Shown here: in pieces, positions 16,146 through 24,188 of the stretch | How the letters are laid out: each line of letters starts with the position of its first letter | How positions within the stretch are numbered: the stretch's first letter is position 1 | DNA from: JAPPLB01 sp965218555 | GTDB taxonomy: Bacteria; Acidobacteriota; Terriglobia; Bryobacterales; UBA6623 | Direction: 5' to 3' | NCBI GenBank assembly: GCA_965218555.1 | Contig: OZ244625.1 | Coordinates: forward strand, 2,666,001-2,730,000 | Length of the DNA stretch: 64,000 nucleotides | Notes under the pieces: generated by a model | The model's database searches: none | Told to the model about the DNA's origin: nothing | The model's input: the letters and a program-made list of their open reading frames with translations, nothing else | Made by a program: the position numbers and the translations under genes

Positions 16146-18896
16146 ATGAATGCCGTTGAGATAGAAGAAGCCATTTCGGCTCTCGCGCAGCAGCCTTTCG
16201 ATCCGGACGAGTTTCCTTTCGCGTTTCTCGAGGCCTTCGGGAACAAGGCGACTACCATCAAGCGCCTGCGCTCCGGCGCAACGAACAACTCCGACCTTGG
16301 CGGCGTTCTCCAGCGCAGCAACATTCACATCAAGGTGTCCCCCGATGGCGGGGCGGCAGCAGCGTTGACCGCGCTGAAAGCCAGCCCGGCGACAACCCGC
16401 TCCAAGGCGAAATTCGTGCTCGCCACCGATGGGAGGGACTTCCAGGCCGAAGACCTGACAAGCGGCGAGGTCATCGTCTGCGACTACACCGATTTCCCCG
16501 ATCATTTCGGTTTCTTCCTGCCGCTTGGGGGAATCACGACCGTCAAACAAATCCGCGAGAGCGCCTTCGACATCAAGGCGACCGGGCGGCTGAACCGGCT
16601 TTATGTCGAGTTGCTGAAAGGCAATCCCGACTGGGGTACCACGGACCGACAGCGCGACATGAACCATTTCATGGCGCGGCTCATCTTCTGCTTCTTCGCC
16701 GAAGATACCGACATCTTCAACAAAGAAGGCCTCTTCACGGGCACGATCGAGCGGATGAGCGCCGGCGACAGCTCCAACACCCACGATGTGATCAGCGAGA
16801 TCTTCCGCGCCATGAACACCAGTGCGAAGGATCGCGCGACGGCCAGCATCCCCCGTTGGGCCGACGTCTTCCCCTACGTGAACGGAGGACTCTTCTCTGA
16901 CTCGACAGACGTACCGCGTTTCAGCCGGATTGCTCGGTCCTACCTGCTCCACATCGGCAGTCTCGACTGGAAGAAGATCAACCCGGACATCTTCGGCTCG
17001 ATGATCCAGGCCGTCACAGACGAGGTGGAACGCGGCGCCTTGGGCATGCACTACACCAGCGTGCCGAATATCCTGAAGGTGCTCAATCCACTCTTTCTCG
17101 ACGATCTGCGCGAGAAGCTCGAAGAGGCCGGTGACAACCGCCGCAAGCTGCTGAATCTGAGCAATCGCATGGCGCGCATCAGGGTCTTCGATCCAGCCTG
17201 CGGGTCCGGCAACTTCCTGGTGATTGCCTACAAGGAAATGCGGGCGATCGAGGCGGAGATCAACAAGCGCCGGCAAGAGGATGGCCACCGTTCCGACATT
17301 CCACTGACCAACTTTCGCGGGATCGAGATCAGGGATTTCCCGGCCGAGATCGCACGCCTCGCTCTGATCATCGCCGAGTATCAGTGCGACGTTCTCTACC
17401 GCGGGCAGCGTCAGGCGCTAGCCGAGTTCCTGCCGCTCGAAGCCATGAACTGGATCACGTGCGGCAACGCCCTGCGCATTGACTGGCGCAGTATCTGCCC
17501 GCCCACAGGGACCGGAGTGAAGCACCACGCCGATGACCTCTTTCACACGCCGCTCGATCAGTCCGAGATGGATTTCGAAAACGAGGGCGGTGAGACCTAT
17601 ATCTGTGGGAACCCGCCTTACCGCGGGAGTACGTGGCAATCCAAGGAGCAGAAGGCGGACCTCAAGAGCGTTTTCGAAGGCCGCGTGAAGCATTGGAAGT
17701 CGCTCGATTATGTCACCGGCTGGTTCATGAAGGCAGCGGATTACCGGGCTATTTCTCATTCTGTTACAGCCTTCGTGACAACAAATTCGATCAACCAGGG
17801 GCAGCAGGCCGCGATTCTTTGGCCCGCGATCTTCGTCACGGGACATGAAATCGCGTTTGCCCACACCAGTTTCAAGTGGGCCAATCTGGCCAGCCATAAG
17901 GCAGGCGTAACCGTGGTGATCGTGGGGATTTCCAGCGACGCCGGGTCGATTCGAAAGCTGTTTTCTGTCGGAGACAACGGCGAGACGATCCGTCGAGAGA
18001 CCACGAATATCAATGCCTATTTGGTGGCAGGAGCGAACGTGATCGTGCGGAAGGTTTCCAAGCCTTTGACTGAATTGGTCGATATGAGCTTTGGAAACAA
18101 GCCCGTTGATGGCGGGAACCTGCTACTGACCCGCGACGAGGTGACGAAGCTCGAGCTCTCTCTGGAGCAGGAGACCCGCTTCATCCGGAGTATCTTCGGT
18201 TCGGCCGAGTTCGTTCGCGGGCTCTCGCGCTACTGTCTCTGGATCGAGGACGCAGACTTAGCTGAGGCGCTGGCCATCCCTGCGATCCACGAGCGGGTCG
18301 AGGCCGTGAGTGCGAAGCGGCTCGCGAGCAGGGACAAGGGTGCCAACAAGATGGCCAATCGAGCACACCAGTTTCGAGAAATGAATCTTGGGATCGAAAG
18401 CACAATCGTCGTCCCGCGCGTTTCGTCGGAGAATCGCCCTTATCTGCCTGTCGGCTTAGTGTCAGCAGGCACAGTCATAGGCGACAGAAACTTCGCACTC
18501 TACGACGAACCGCTCTGGAACATGGCGCTGATCGCGTCGCGGCTTCATTGGGTCTGGATCGGCACAGTTTGTGTACGGATGCGGACGGATTTCTCGTATT
18601 CCAACACCCTGGGCTGGAACACCTTTCCCGTGCCGGCGCTCACCGATAAGAACAAAACCGATCTGACCCGCTGCGCTGAAGATATCCTTCTGACGCGCGA
18701 ATCGCATTTCCCCGCGACGATCGCCGATCTCTACAAACCTGACCGCATGCCGGACAACCTCCGCGCCGCCCATGACCGCAACGACGAGGTGTTGGAACGC
18801 ATCTACATCGGCCGCCGCTTCCGGAACGATTCGGAGAGGCTGGAAAAGCTGTTCGACATGTACGCGAAGATGGCCGCCAACAGGGCTGTTTCCTGA
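16146..18896 (+). CDS. MmeI-like adenine-specific DNA methyltransferase
   Basis: A 916-residue N6-adenine methylase of the large MmeI/type IIL-like class. Order: N-terminal domain (about 1-150; VCDYTDFPDHFGFFLPL), a helical spacer (about 160-330), methylase motif I FDPACGSGNFLVIAY at about 348 (SAM binding), motif IV GNPPY at about 488 (an NPPY catalytic loop), then a target-recognition region and a C-terminal helical domain ending near FDMYAKMAANRAVS. The N-terminal PD-(D/E)xK nuclease motif of MmeI itself is not seen, so it probably modifies only. First gene of a same-strand run with a TA pair, helicase, GIY-YIG protein and exonuclease. Probable role: self/non-self marking. Confidence 0.85.
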   Translation: MNAVEIEEAISALAQQPFDPDEFPFAFLEAFGNKATTIKRLRSGATNNSDLGGVLQRSNIHIKVSPDGGAAAALTALKASPATTRSKAKFVLATDGRDFQAEDLTSGEVIVCDYTDFPDHFGFFLPLGGITTVKQIRESAFDIKATGRLNRLYVELLKGNPDWGTTDRQRDMNHFMARLIFCFFAEDTDIFNKEGLFTGTIERMSAGDSSNTHDVISEIFRAMNTSAKDRATASIPRWADVFPYVNGGLFSDSTDVPRFSRIARSYLLHIGSLDWKKINPDIFGSMIQAVTDEVERGALGMHYTSVPNILKVLNPLFLDDLREKLEEAGDNRRKLLNLSNRMARIRVFDPACGSGNFLVIAYKEMRAIEAEINKRRQEDGHRSDIPLTNFRGIEIRDFPAEIARLALIIAEYQCDVLYRGQRQALAEFLPLEAMNWITCGNALRIDWRSICPPTGTGVKHHADDLFHTPLDQSEMDFENEGGETYICGNPPYRGSTWQSKEQKADLKSVFEGRVKHWKSLDYVTGWFMKAADYRAISHSVTAFVTTNSINQGQQAAILWPAIFVTGHEIAFAHTSFKWANLASHKAGVTVVIVGISSDAGSIRKLFSVGDNGETIRRETTNINAYLVAGANVIVRKVSKPLTELVDMSFGNKPVDGGNLLLTRDEVTKLELSLEQETRFIRSIFGSAEFVRGLSRYCLWIEDADLAEALAIPAIHERVEAVSAKRLASRDKGANKMANRAHQFREMNLGIESTIVVPRVSSENRPYLPVGLVSAGTVIGDRNFALYDEPLWNMALIASRLHWVWIGTVCVRMRTDFSYSNTLGWNTFPVPALTDKNKTDLTRCAEDILLTRESHFPATIADLYKPDRMPDNLRAAHDRNDEVLERIYIGRRFRNDSERLEKLFDMYAKMAANRAVS

Positions 18897-18906
18897 TCGC
18901 GGCCTG

Positions 18907-18944
18907 TTGACAGAACCCGGCTCATCTGTCATAACTCAAATGAG
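18907..18944 (+). promoter_or_regulatory. promoter and operator of the relB-yafQ pair
   Basis: TTGACA (18907-18912), 18-bp spacer, ATAACT (18931-18936): a good sigma70-type promoter. CTCAAATGAG (18935-18944), a perfect palindrome overlapping the -10 and start region, is a likely RelB operator (RHH antitoxins normally repress their own promoter). The start codon follows 15 bp later. Confidence 0.6.
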
Positions 18945-18959
18945 ATACAAGAGGCTGCG

Positions 18960-19241
18960 ATGGGCACACAGAGTTCCATGCTGCATGTCCGGATGGACAA
19001 CCAGTTGAAACAGCAGGCGACCGAGGCGCTGGCGGCAATAGGTCTGTCGGCTTCCGATGCCGTGCGCCTGCTGTTCCACCGGATCGCGGCCGATCAGGCC
19101 TTCCCGCTCGAACTCAAGGTTCCCAACGCGCGGACCCGAAGGGCCATGGCCGAGGTCGATGAGATGGTGAAGACGCGCAAGGCGCGATTCGCAAGCGCGG
19201 ACGAGATGTTTACGGAACTTGAAAAAGCCGGCAGCCAGTAA
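18960..19241 (+). CDS. RelB/DinJ-family antitoxin
   Basis: A 93-residue ribbon-helix-helix antitoxin: LHVRMDNQLKQQATEALAAI is the beta strand and first helix, and LSASDAVRLLFHRIAADQAF the second helix, as in DinJ. The C-terminal half (about 55-93) is the charged toxin-wrapping tail. It is followed by YafQ with a 23-bp overlap, the usual order for dinJ-yafQ. The pair sits inside the methylase-helicase run and has its own promoter. Confidence 0.88.
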   Translation: MGTQSSMLHVRMDNQLKQQATEALAAIGLSASDAVRLLFHRIAADQAFPLELKVPNARTRRAMAEVDEMVKTRKARFASADEMFTELEKAGSQ

Positions 19242-19545
19242 AAGAAGCAACCTGCCGCGCCGGGTTGACTACGCCAGGGAATTCCTCAAGGACTGGGAGC
19301 GGCTTTCGCGTTCCGGCCGATACGACATGAAGCGGCTGAAAGCGGTCATGCTGCTTCTCATTGCAAACGATGCCCCGCTGGGTCCCGAACGGAAGGATCA
19401 CGCGCTGAAAGGTTCATGGGCGAATCACCGGGAATGCCATGTGGGCGGCGACTTTCTGCTGATCTATCGCATTGACGACACAGACGGTCCCAGCGGTTCG
19501 GTTTATTTCACCCGTGTCGGCACCCATGCCGAACTATTCCAATGA
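19219..19545 (+). CDS. YafQ-family mRNA interferase toxin
   Basis: A ribosome-dependent RNase toxin of the RelE fold. Residues matching the YafQ active-site set are all present: KDH, ECH, GDF (Asp) and the final GTH (YafQ His50, His63, Asp67, His87). The core reads RVDYAREFLKDWERLSRSG at the start and FLLIYRIDD in the central sheet. TTG is the only plausible start and gives about 108 residues, slightly long; it overlaps the antitoxin gene by 23 bp. The stop overlaps the helicase start as ATGA, so translation of the helicase is coupled to that of the toxin. Confidence 0.87.
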   Translation: MKKPAASKRSNLPRRVDYAREFLKDWERLSRSGRYDMKRLKAVMLLLIANDAPLGPERKDHALKGSWANHRECHVGGDFLLIYRIDDTDGPSGSVYFTRVGTHAELFQ

Positions 19546-21596
19546 CGACCACCGGCAAGAGCATCCCCTCCATCTCGGTCACCTACGCGCGGAACGGCGC
19601 CTCGACCCGATCCAATGAGTTGGGCATGCGCCCGATGCAGGTGCGCGCCTGGGAGAAGCGGGGCGAACAGTATCTCCTGATCAAATCGCCCCCGGCCTCC
19701 GGCAAGAGCCGGGCGCTGATGTTCATCGCGCTCGACAAGGTCCGCAACCAGGATCTTCACCAGGCGATCATCGTCGTTCCCGAGAAAGCCATCGGCGCCA
19801 GCTTCCATGACGAGCCGTTAAGCCATTTCGGCTTCTGGGCCGACTGGACCGTTCAGCCGCAATGGAACCTTTGCAACGCGCCGGGCACCGAGGGCGGCAA
19901 GGTCAAGTCCGTCAAGGCGTTTCTCGACAGCAGCGATGAGATATTGGTCTGCACCCACGCCACCTTCCGCTTTGCCGTGGACAAGTTCGGCGTGGATGCC
20001 TTCGACGACCGGCTGATCGCCGTGGACGAGTTCCATCACGTCTCGGCCAATCCCGACAACAAGCTGGGCCTGCAGCTCGGCCAGTTCATTGCACGCGGCA
20101 AGACGCATATCGTGGCGATGACGGGTTCATACTTCCGAGGGGACGCCGAGCCCGTGCTGATGCCTCATGACGAGGCGAAGTTCGACACCGTCACCTACAC
20201 CTACTACGAGCAACTCAACGGCTACGAGCATCTGAAGCAGCTCGACATCGGCTACTTCTTCTACACCGGGGGTTATGTCGGCGACATCCTGAAGGTGCTC
20301 GATCCGGACGAGAAGACGATCATTCACATCCCGAACGTCAACTCACGGGAGAGCACGAAAGACAAGATTCGGGAGGTCGAGCACATCATCGAGGAATTGG
20401 GCGAGTGGCAGGGCGCCGATCCGGCGAGCGGCTTCCAACTGGTGAAGACGCCCGCAGGCCGTGTCCTCCGGATCGCCGATCTTGTCGATGACAACCCGGC
20501 CAGGAGGGACCGTGTTGCGGCGGCGCTCAGGGACCCTGCTCAAAAGAACAACCGCGGCCATGTGGACATCATCGTCGCACTGGGCATGGCCAAGGAAGGA
20601 TTCGATTGGATCTGGTGCGACCACGCGCTGACGGTCGGCTACCGCTCAAGCCTGACCGAGATCGTGCAGATCATCGGCCGCGCCACGCGCGACGCGCCCG
20701 GCAAGACCCGTGCCCGCTTCACCAACCTGATTGCGGAACCGGATGCCTCCGAAGAGGCTGTCACCGAGGCCGTGAACGACACGCTGAAGGCCATCGCGGC
20801 GAGCTTGCTCATGGAACAGGTGCTGGCTCCCCGCTTCGATTTCGTGCCGAAGACGCCGGACAACGCGCCGGTCGATGGTTTCGACTATGGCGAAGGGGGC
20901 TACGACTCCGGCAAATGCAATGTCGGCGTCAACGAAGAGACCGGCCAGTGCCAGATCGAGATCAAGGGGCTGGCGGAGCCGAAGAGCAAGGAGGCCGTGC
21001 GCATCTGCCAGGAAGACCTGAACGAGGTGATCACCGCCTTTGTGCAGGACAAACCGGCCATCGAACATGGGCTTTTCGATGATGAGCTGGTGCCCCAGGA
21101 ACTGACCCAGGTGCGGATGGGCAAGATCATCAAGGACCGCTACCCTGAACTCGATGAAGCGGACCGGGAAGCCGTGCGCCAGCATGCCGTTGCGGCCCTG
21201 AACCTGGTCCAAAAGGCGAAAGAGAACACGCTTGGCGATGCTGAGGCGTCGAGCAATGGCAGCATGGCTCTGATCGACGGCGTGCGGAAATTCGCGATGG
21301 ACGTGCGCGATCTCGACATTGACCTGATAGACCGGATCAATCCGTTCAGCGAAGCCTATGCCATCCTCGCCAAGACCATGAGCGAGCAGAGCCTGAAGCA
21401 GGTTGCCGCCGTCATTTCCGCGAAGAAGGTCCAGCTCACGCCCGAGGAGGCCCGCGATCTCGCAAGACGTGCCTTGAAATTCAAGCAGGAGCGTGGTCGG
21501 CTGCCGTCGATTACATCGCCGGACCCCTGGGAAAAGCGCATGGCCGAAGGCGTCGCCTTCCTTGCCCGGATGAAAGCCGCCACCGCCGATGGCTAA
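19542..21596 (+). CDS. DExH-box superfamily II helicase
   Basis: A 684-residue ATP-dependent helicase or translocase. Motif I is SPPASGKSRAL (about 48-58), motif II VDEFHH (DExH, about 163-168), motif III AMTGSY, and motif VI QIIGRATRDAPGK (about 375). After the two RecA-like domains comes a C-terminal region of about 280 residues with no domain I recognise. Fold and motifs resemble restriction-type (Res/ResIII) helicases. Start overlaps the yafQ stop by 4 bp and its stop overlaps the GIY-YIG gene by 8 bp, so it belongs to a tight operon. Confidence 0.87.
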   Translation: MTTTGKSIPSISVTYARNGASTRSNELGMRPMQVRAWEKRGEQYLLIKSPPASGKSRALMFIALDKVRNQDLHQAIIVVPEKAIGASFHDEPLSHFGFWADWTVQPQWNLCNAPGTEGGKVKSVKAFLDSSDEILVCTHATFRFAVDKFGVDAFDDRLIAVDEFHHVSANPDNKLGLQLGQFIARGKTHIVAMTGSYFRGDAEPVLMPHDEAKFDTVTYTYYEQLNGYEHLKQLDIGYFFYTGGYVGDILKVLDPDEKTIIHIPNVNSRESTKDKIREVEHIIEELGEWQGADPASGFQLVKTPAGRVLRIADLVDDNPARRDRVAAALRDPAQKNNRGHVDIIVALGMAKEGFDWIWCDHALTVGYRSSLTEIVQIIGRATRDAPGKTRARFTNLIAEPDASEEAVTEAVNDTLKAIAASLLMEQVLAPRFDFVPKTPDNAPVDGFDYGEGGYDSGKCNVGVNEETGQCQIEIKGLAEPKSKEAVRICQEDLNEVITAFVQDKPAIEHGLFDDELVPQELTQVRMGKIIKDRYPELDEADREAVRQHAVAALNLVQKAKENTLGDAEASSNGSMALIDGVRKFAMDVRDLDIDLIDRINPFSEAYAILAKTMSEQSLKQVAAVISAKKVQLTPEEARDLARRALKFKQERGRLPSITSPDPWEKRMAEGVAFLARMKAATADG

Positions 21597-22779
21597 AGAA
21601 TTTACGGACGAGGACGACGCCCTTCTCGCCGAGCTCGGTGTCGAGGTCGAACACACGAAGGCTGCCAGCCGCACGCCTTGCGAAGAACGGATCATTGCAG
21701 GCTTCGAGGAAATCCAGCGCTTCGTCGACTCGCATGGCCGCACACCTCAACACGGCGAGGATCGCGGCGCCTTCGAGCGGCTCTATGCCGTGAGGTTGGC
21801 TCGAATCCTCGAACAGGAAGAATGCCGCGCGCTTCTCTCGCCGATCGACCGTCAGGAGCTTCTGACCGGTGGAACTGAAACAGCATTGACGTTGCCTGAC
21901 GACATGGATGACGATGCACTGCTGGCCGAACTCGGCATTGAAGCCAAGGCGCCGGACATCACCGAGCTTCGCCATGTGCGGCCAACGGCCGAAAAGCGGG
22001 CGGCGGAGGCAATCGCCAGCCGCCGAAAATGCCAGGAGTTCGAGACGTTCCGACCGCTCTTCGAGCAGGTTCAGCAAGAACTCGACAAAGGCACTCGCGA
22101 AACCCGTCCGTTCGAGCTCAAGGCGGAAATCGTGCGGGGCCAGTTCTTTATCGTGGGCGGCCAGAAGGCCTATGTCGCGGAAAAGGCCAAGGAGTTTACC
22201 AACGCACAGGGGCGGCGCGATGCTCGCTTGCGCGTGATCTTCGACAACGGAACCGAGAGCAACATGCTGATGCGCTCGCTTCAGCGTGCGCTCCACAAGG
22301 ACGACGCGGGCCGGCGGATTACCAAACCAACGGCCGGACCGCTATTTGCTAACCACACTGCGGACGATGACGAGGCCAGCGGCACGATCTATGTCCTGCG
22401 GAGCAAATCCGATCATCCGGTCGTAGCAGAAAACCGCGGGCTGATTCACAAGATCGGCGTCACGACTGCAAGCGTTGAAGCGCGCATTGCAGGAGCAAGG
22501 CTTCAACCGACGTTCCTTATGGCCGATGTCGAGGTCGTCGCCACTTACCAGCTCTACAACATCAACCGCAGCAAGTTGGAAAACCTGATCCACCGCGTCT
22601 TCGCCCCCGCACGACTTGACATCGAGGTCAAGGATCGTTTCGGCAACCCTGTTGTGCCGCACGAATGGTTCCTGGTCCCCCTCGACGCGATTGACGATGC
22701 CGTCGAGAAGATCAGGGAGGGAGCCATTACCCAGTATTCCTTTGACGTGAGTACAGCTACGCTCGCTTTGCGTCCATGA
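21589..22779 (+). CDS. GIY-YIG nuclease-like protein (T5orf172-type domain)
   Basis: A 396-residue protein. The C-terminal 130 residues look like a T5orf172/GIY-YIG fold: GTIYVLRSKSD (GIY strand), HKIGVTTASVEARI (YIG-like strand and Arg), KLENLIHRVF and EWFLVP. The N-terminal 250 residues contain two copies of an acidic motif, DDALLAELGVE (about 7-17) and DDALLAELGIE (about 104-114), perhaps docking sites. It overlaps the helicase gene by 8 bp. As the methylase lacks its own nuclease motif, this is the best candidate for the DNA-cleaving partner; that is inference. Confidence 0.78.
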   Translation: MAKEFTDEDDALLAELGVEVEHTKAASRTPCEERIIAGFEEIQRFVDSHGRTPQHGEDRGAFERLYAVRLARILEQEECRALLSPIDRQELLTGGTETALTLPDDMDDDALLAELGIEAKAPDITELRHVRPTAEKRAAEAIASRRKCQEFETFRPLFEQVQQELDKGTRETRPFELKAEIVRGQFFIVGGQKAYVAEKAKEFTNAQGRRDARLRVIFDNGTESNMLMRSLQRALHKDDAGRRITKPTAGPLFANHTADDDEASGTIYVLRSKSDHPVVAENRGLIHKIGVTTASVEARIAGARLQPTFLMADVEVVATYQLYNINRSKLENLIHRVFAPARLDIEVKDRFGNPVVPHEWFLVPLDAIDDAVEKIREGAITQYSFDVSTATLALRP

Positions 22780-22806
22780 CGCCCGATCCATTCGCAACGC
22801 GTCACC

Positions 22807-23313
22807 ATGAGCACCTTCGTTGCTATCGATTTCGAGACCGCCAATCACGACAGGGACAGTGCTTGCGCGGTGGGCTTAGCCGCCGGACGCGACGGTCGGA
22901 TCGTGCGCGCGCAGTCGTTCCTGATCCGCCCTCCATCGCCGGAGTTCGCTTTCACCGGTATCCATGGCTTGCACTGGGGGGACGTATGCGACGCGCCGAC
23001 CTTCGGAGAACTTTGGCCGACGCTGCTTGCCTGGATCGACAACGTGGACTTCATCGCCGCCCACAACGCACCGTTCGACCAAAGTGTTCTCCAGGCGTGT
23101 TGCGCTACCTATGGTATCCCGGCGCCGCAAAAGCCGTTCGCCTGCACCGTCCAGCTTGCTCGCGCGCAATGGGGGATCTACCCGACGACGCTGCCCGATG
23201 TCTGCCGACGTCTGCGCCTCCCGCTGCGTCACCACGACTCGGGGTCCGACGCGGAAGCTTGCGCCCGCATCGTGCTTGCCGCCGAGGCTGAAGGATGGCG
23301 GCGACGGTCATGA
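22807..23313 (+). CDS. DEDDh 3'-5' exonuclease (DnaQ-like)
   Basis: A 168-residue stand-alone exonuclease. Exo I: AIDFETAN (Asp8, Glu10); Exo II: AAHNAPFD (Asp at about 91); Exo III: HHDSGSDAEA with the catalytic His and Asp. It resembles epsilon-subunit-like enzymes that trim 3' ends. It begins 27 bp after the GIY-YIG gene and is probably the last gene of the operon. Its 3' third has a decayed second copy at 30358-30470. It lacks any Cas2 domain, so it is not a Cas2-DnaQ fusion. Confidence 0.85.
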   Translation: MSTFVAIDFETANHDRDSACAVGLAAGRDGRIVRAQSFLIRPPSPEFAFTGIHGLHWGDVCDAPTFGELWPTLLAWIDNVDFIAAHNAPFDQSVLQACCATYGIPAPQKPFACTVQLARAQWGIYPTTLPDVCRRLRLPLRHHDSGSDAEACARIVLAAEAEGWRRRS

Positions 23314-23348
23314 CGACTCCCGCGTCGCTGACCCTCAGATGCTCTTCA

Positions 23349-23853
23349 TTATCGGACGGTATCAGCCTCCAACTCCGCGATTTGGGCTCCGATGGCGGTG
23401 ATGACGTTCCGGCCTCTCAGGTCCCGGATATCGTCGATCGCGGGATGCCTTGAGCTGCGACTTCAGCCACGGGCCGGCCGGCGGCGATGTCGGCAACGCC
23501 GTAACGCGGGAGCCGTGCGGCAGGCTGACCTCCATGCCCGTGACCTTGCTCTTGCGGTCGTCCAGCAGGCACTCGATTTCTCGCAGTTCAAACGCCGTTC
23601 GAAGGGCCTGTAAATGCAGTTTGAGACCGGCTTCCATGGCCTCTCGCGCCTGCCGCTCGCCGCGCGACAGGATGACCCATCGCGTCCAGCTCTTGGCCGC
23701 CTCGGCTTCTACGCAGTCGAGAGCGATCTCCAGCGTGCAGGTGAACGTCTTGCCGCTCTGCCGCGAGAACATCCCCGCCTTGAAGCGGCTGTCGTCCGCC
23801 AGCCAGCACTGCTGGTACGGATAGAGAACCGGCTGCTGGACCTCAGACGCCAT
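23349..23853 (-). pseudogene. phage terminase large subunit, internally deleted
   Basis: The N-terminal part (MASEVQQPVLYPYQQCWLAD, Walker A-like MFSRQSGKTFT at about 28-38, then WVILSRGERQAREAMEAGLK) is clearly terminase ATPase. After about 120 residues (GSRVTALP) the frame is lost; a C-terminal piece (HPAIDDIRDLRGRNVITAIG) ends at TAA 23349-23351. Most of the ATPase and all of the nuclease domain are deleted, so it is a prophage relic. The region around 23458-23510 is repeated in decayed form near 30546-30582. Confidence 0.75.
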
Positions 23854-24016
23854 AGATCTCCCGCACGATTTCGCGCAGCCGTTCCGGAGTTACGCCGCGC
23901 CCCGCTTTGGACTCCTTAGAAGCCTTGGCAACCATTTCCTTGGCGGCCTCGCGCTTGAGCCGGCGCTCGCGGCGGGCACTGATAGCGCCCGATGATTTCT
24001 CCGGCGCGGCCCGCGA
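23843..24016 (-). pseudogene. terminase small-subunit-like fragment
   Basis: An open stretch just upstream of the terminase gene, ending TGA at 23843 and overlapping its ATG. The peptide ARRERRLKREAAKEMVAK, then GRGVTPERLREIVREIYGV, is very basic and helical, as in small terminase or DNA-binding phage proteins. An in-frame TAA near 24018 precedes any start codon, so the 5' part is missing. The following 170 bp to 24188 contain only a short phage-like remnant (MRAGGQDYRATLDPARLGEG) and a GGGCGCAGTGCGCCC hairpin. Confidence 0.5.
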
Positions 24017-24188
24017 TTACTCCGATCATGTCCCGATCGTAAGATGATGCGGGCTTTGTGATAAGGGGCGCAGTGCGCCCCCTACTGGGCTTCAGCGTGG
24101 GCTCTTACCCCTCACCGAGGCGGGCTGGATCGAGCGTTGCGCGGTAGTCCTGGCCGCCAGCGCGCATGGTTTCGGAAAGTGACCGAAC

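Noticed and set aside
15900..17288. Long minus-strand open frame opposite the methylase gene
   Set aside because: No ribosome site, no recognisable domain, and it mirrors codons of the methylase, whose motifs are intact.
20646..21743. Minus-strand open frame opposite the helicase/GIY-YIG junction
   Set aside because: Shadow of two genes with clear motifs and coupled starts.
22807..23313. Exonuclease as a Cas2-DnaQ type adaptation protein
   Set aside because: No Cas2 domain, no cas1, and it is better explained as the last gene of the methylase-helicase run.
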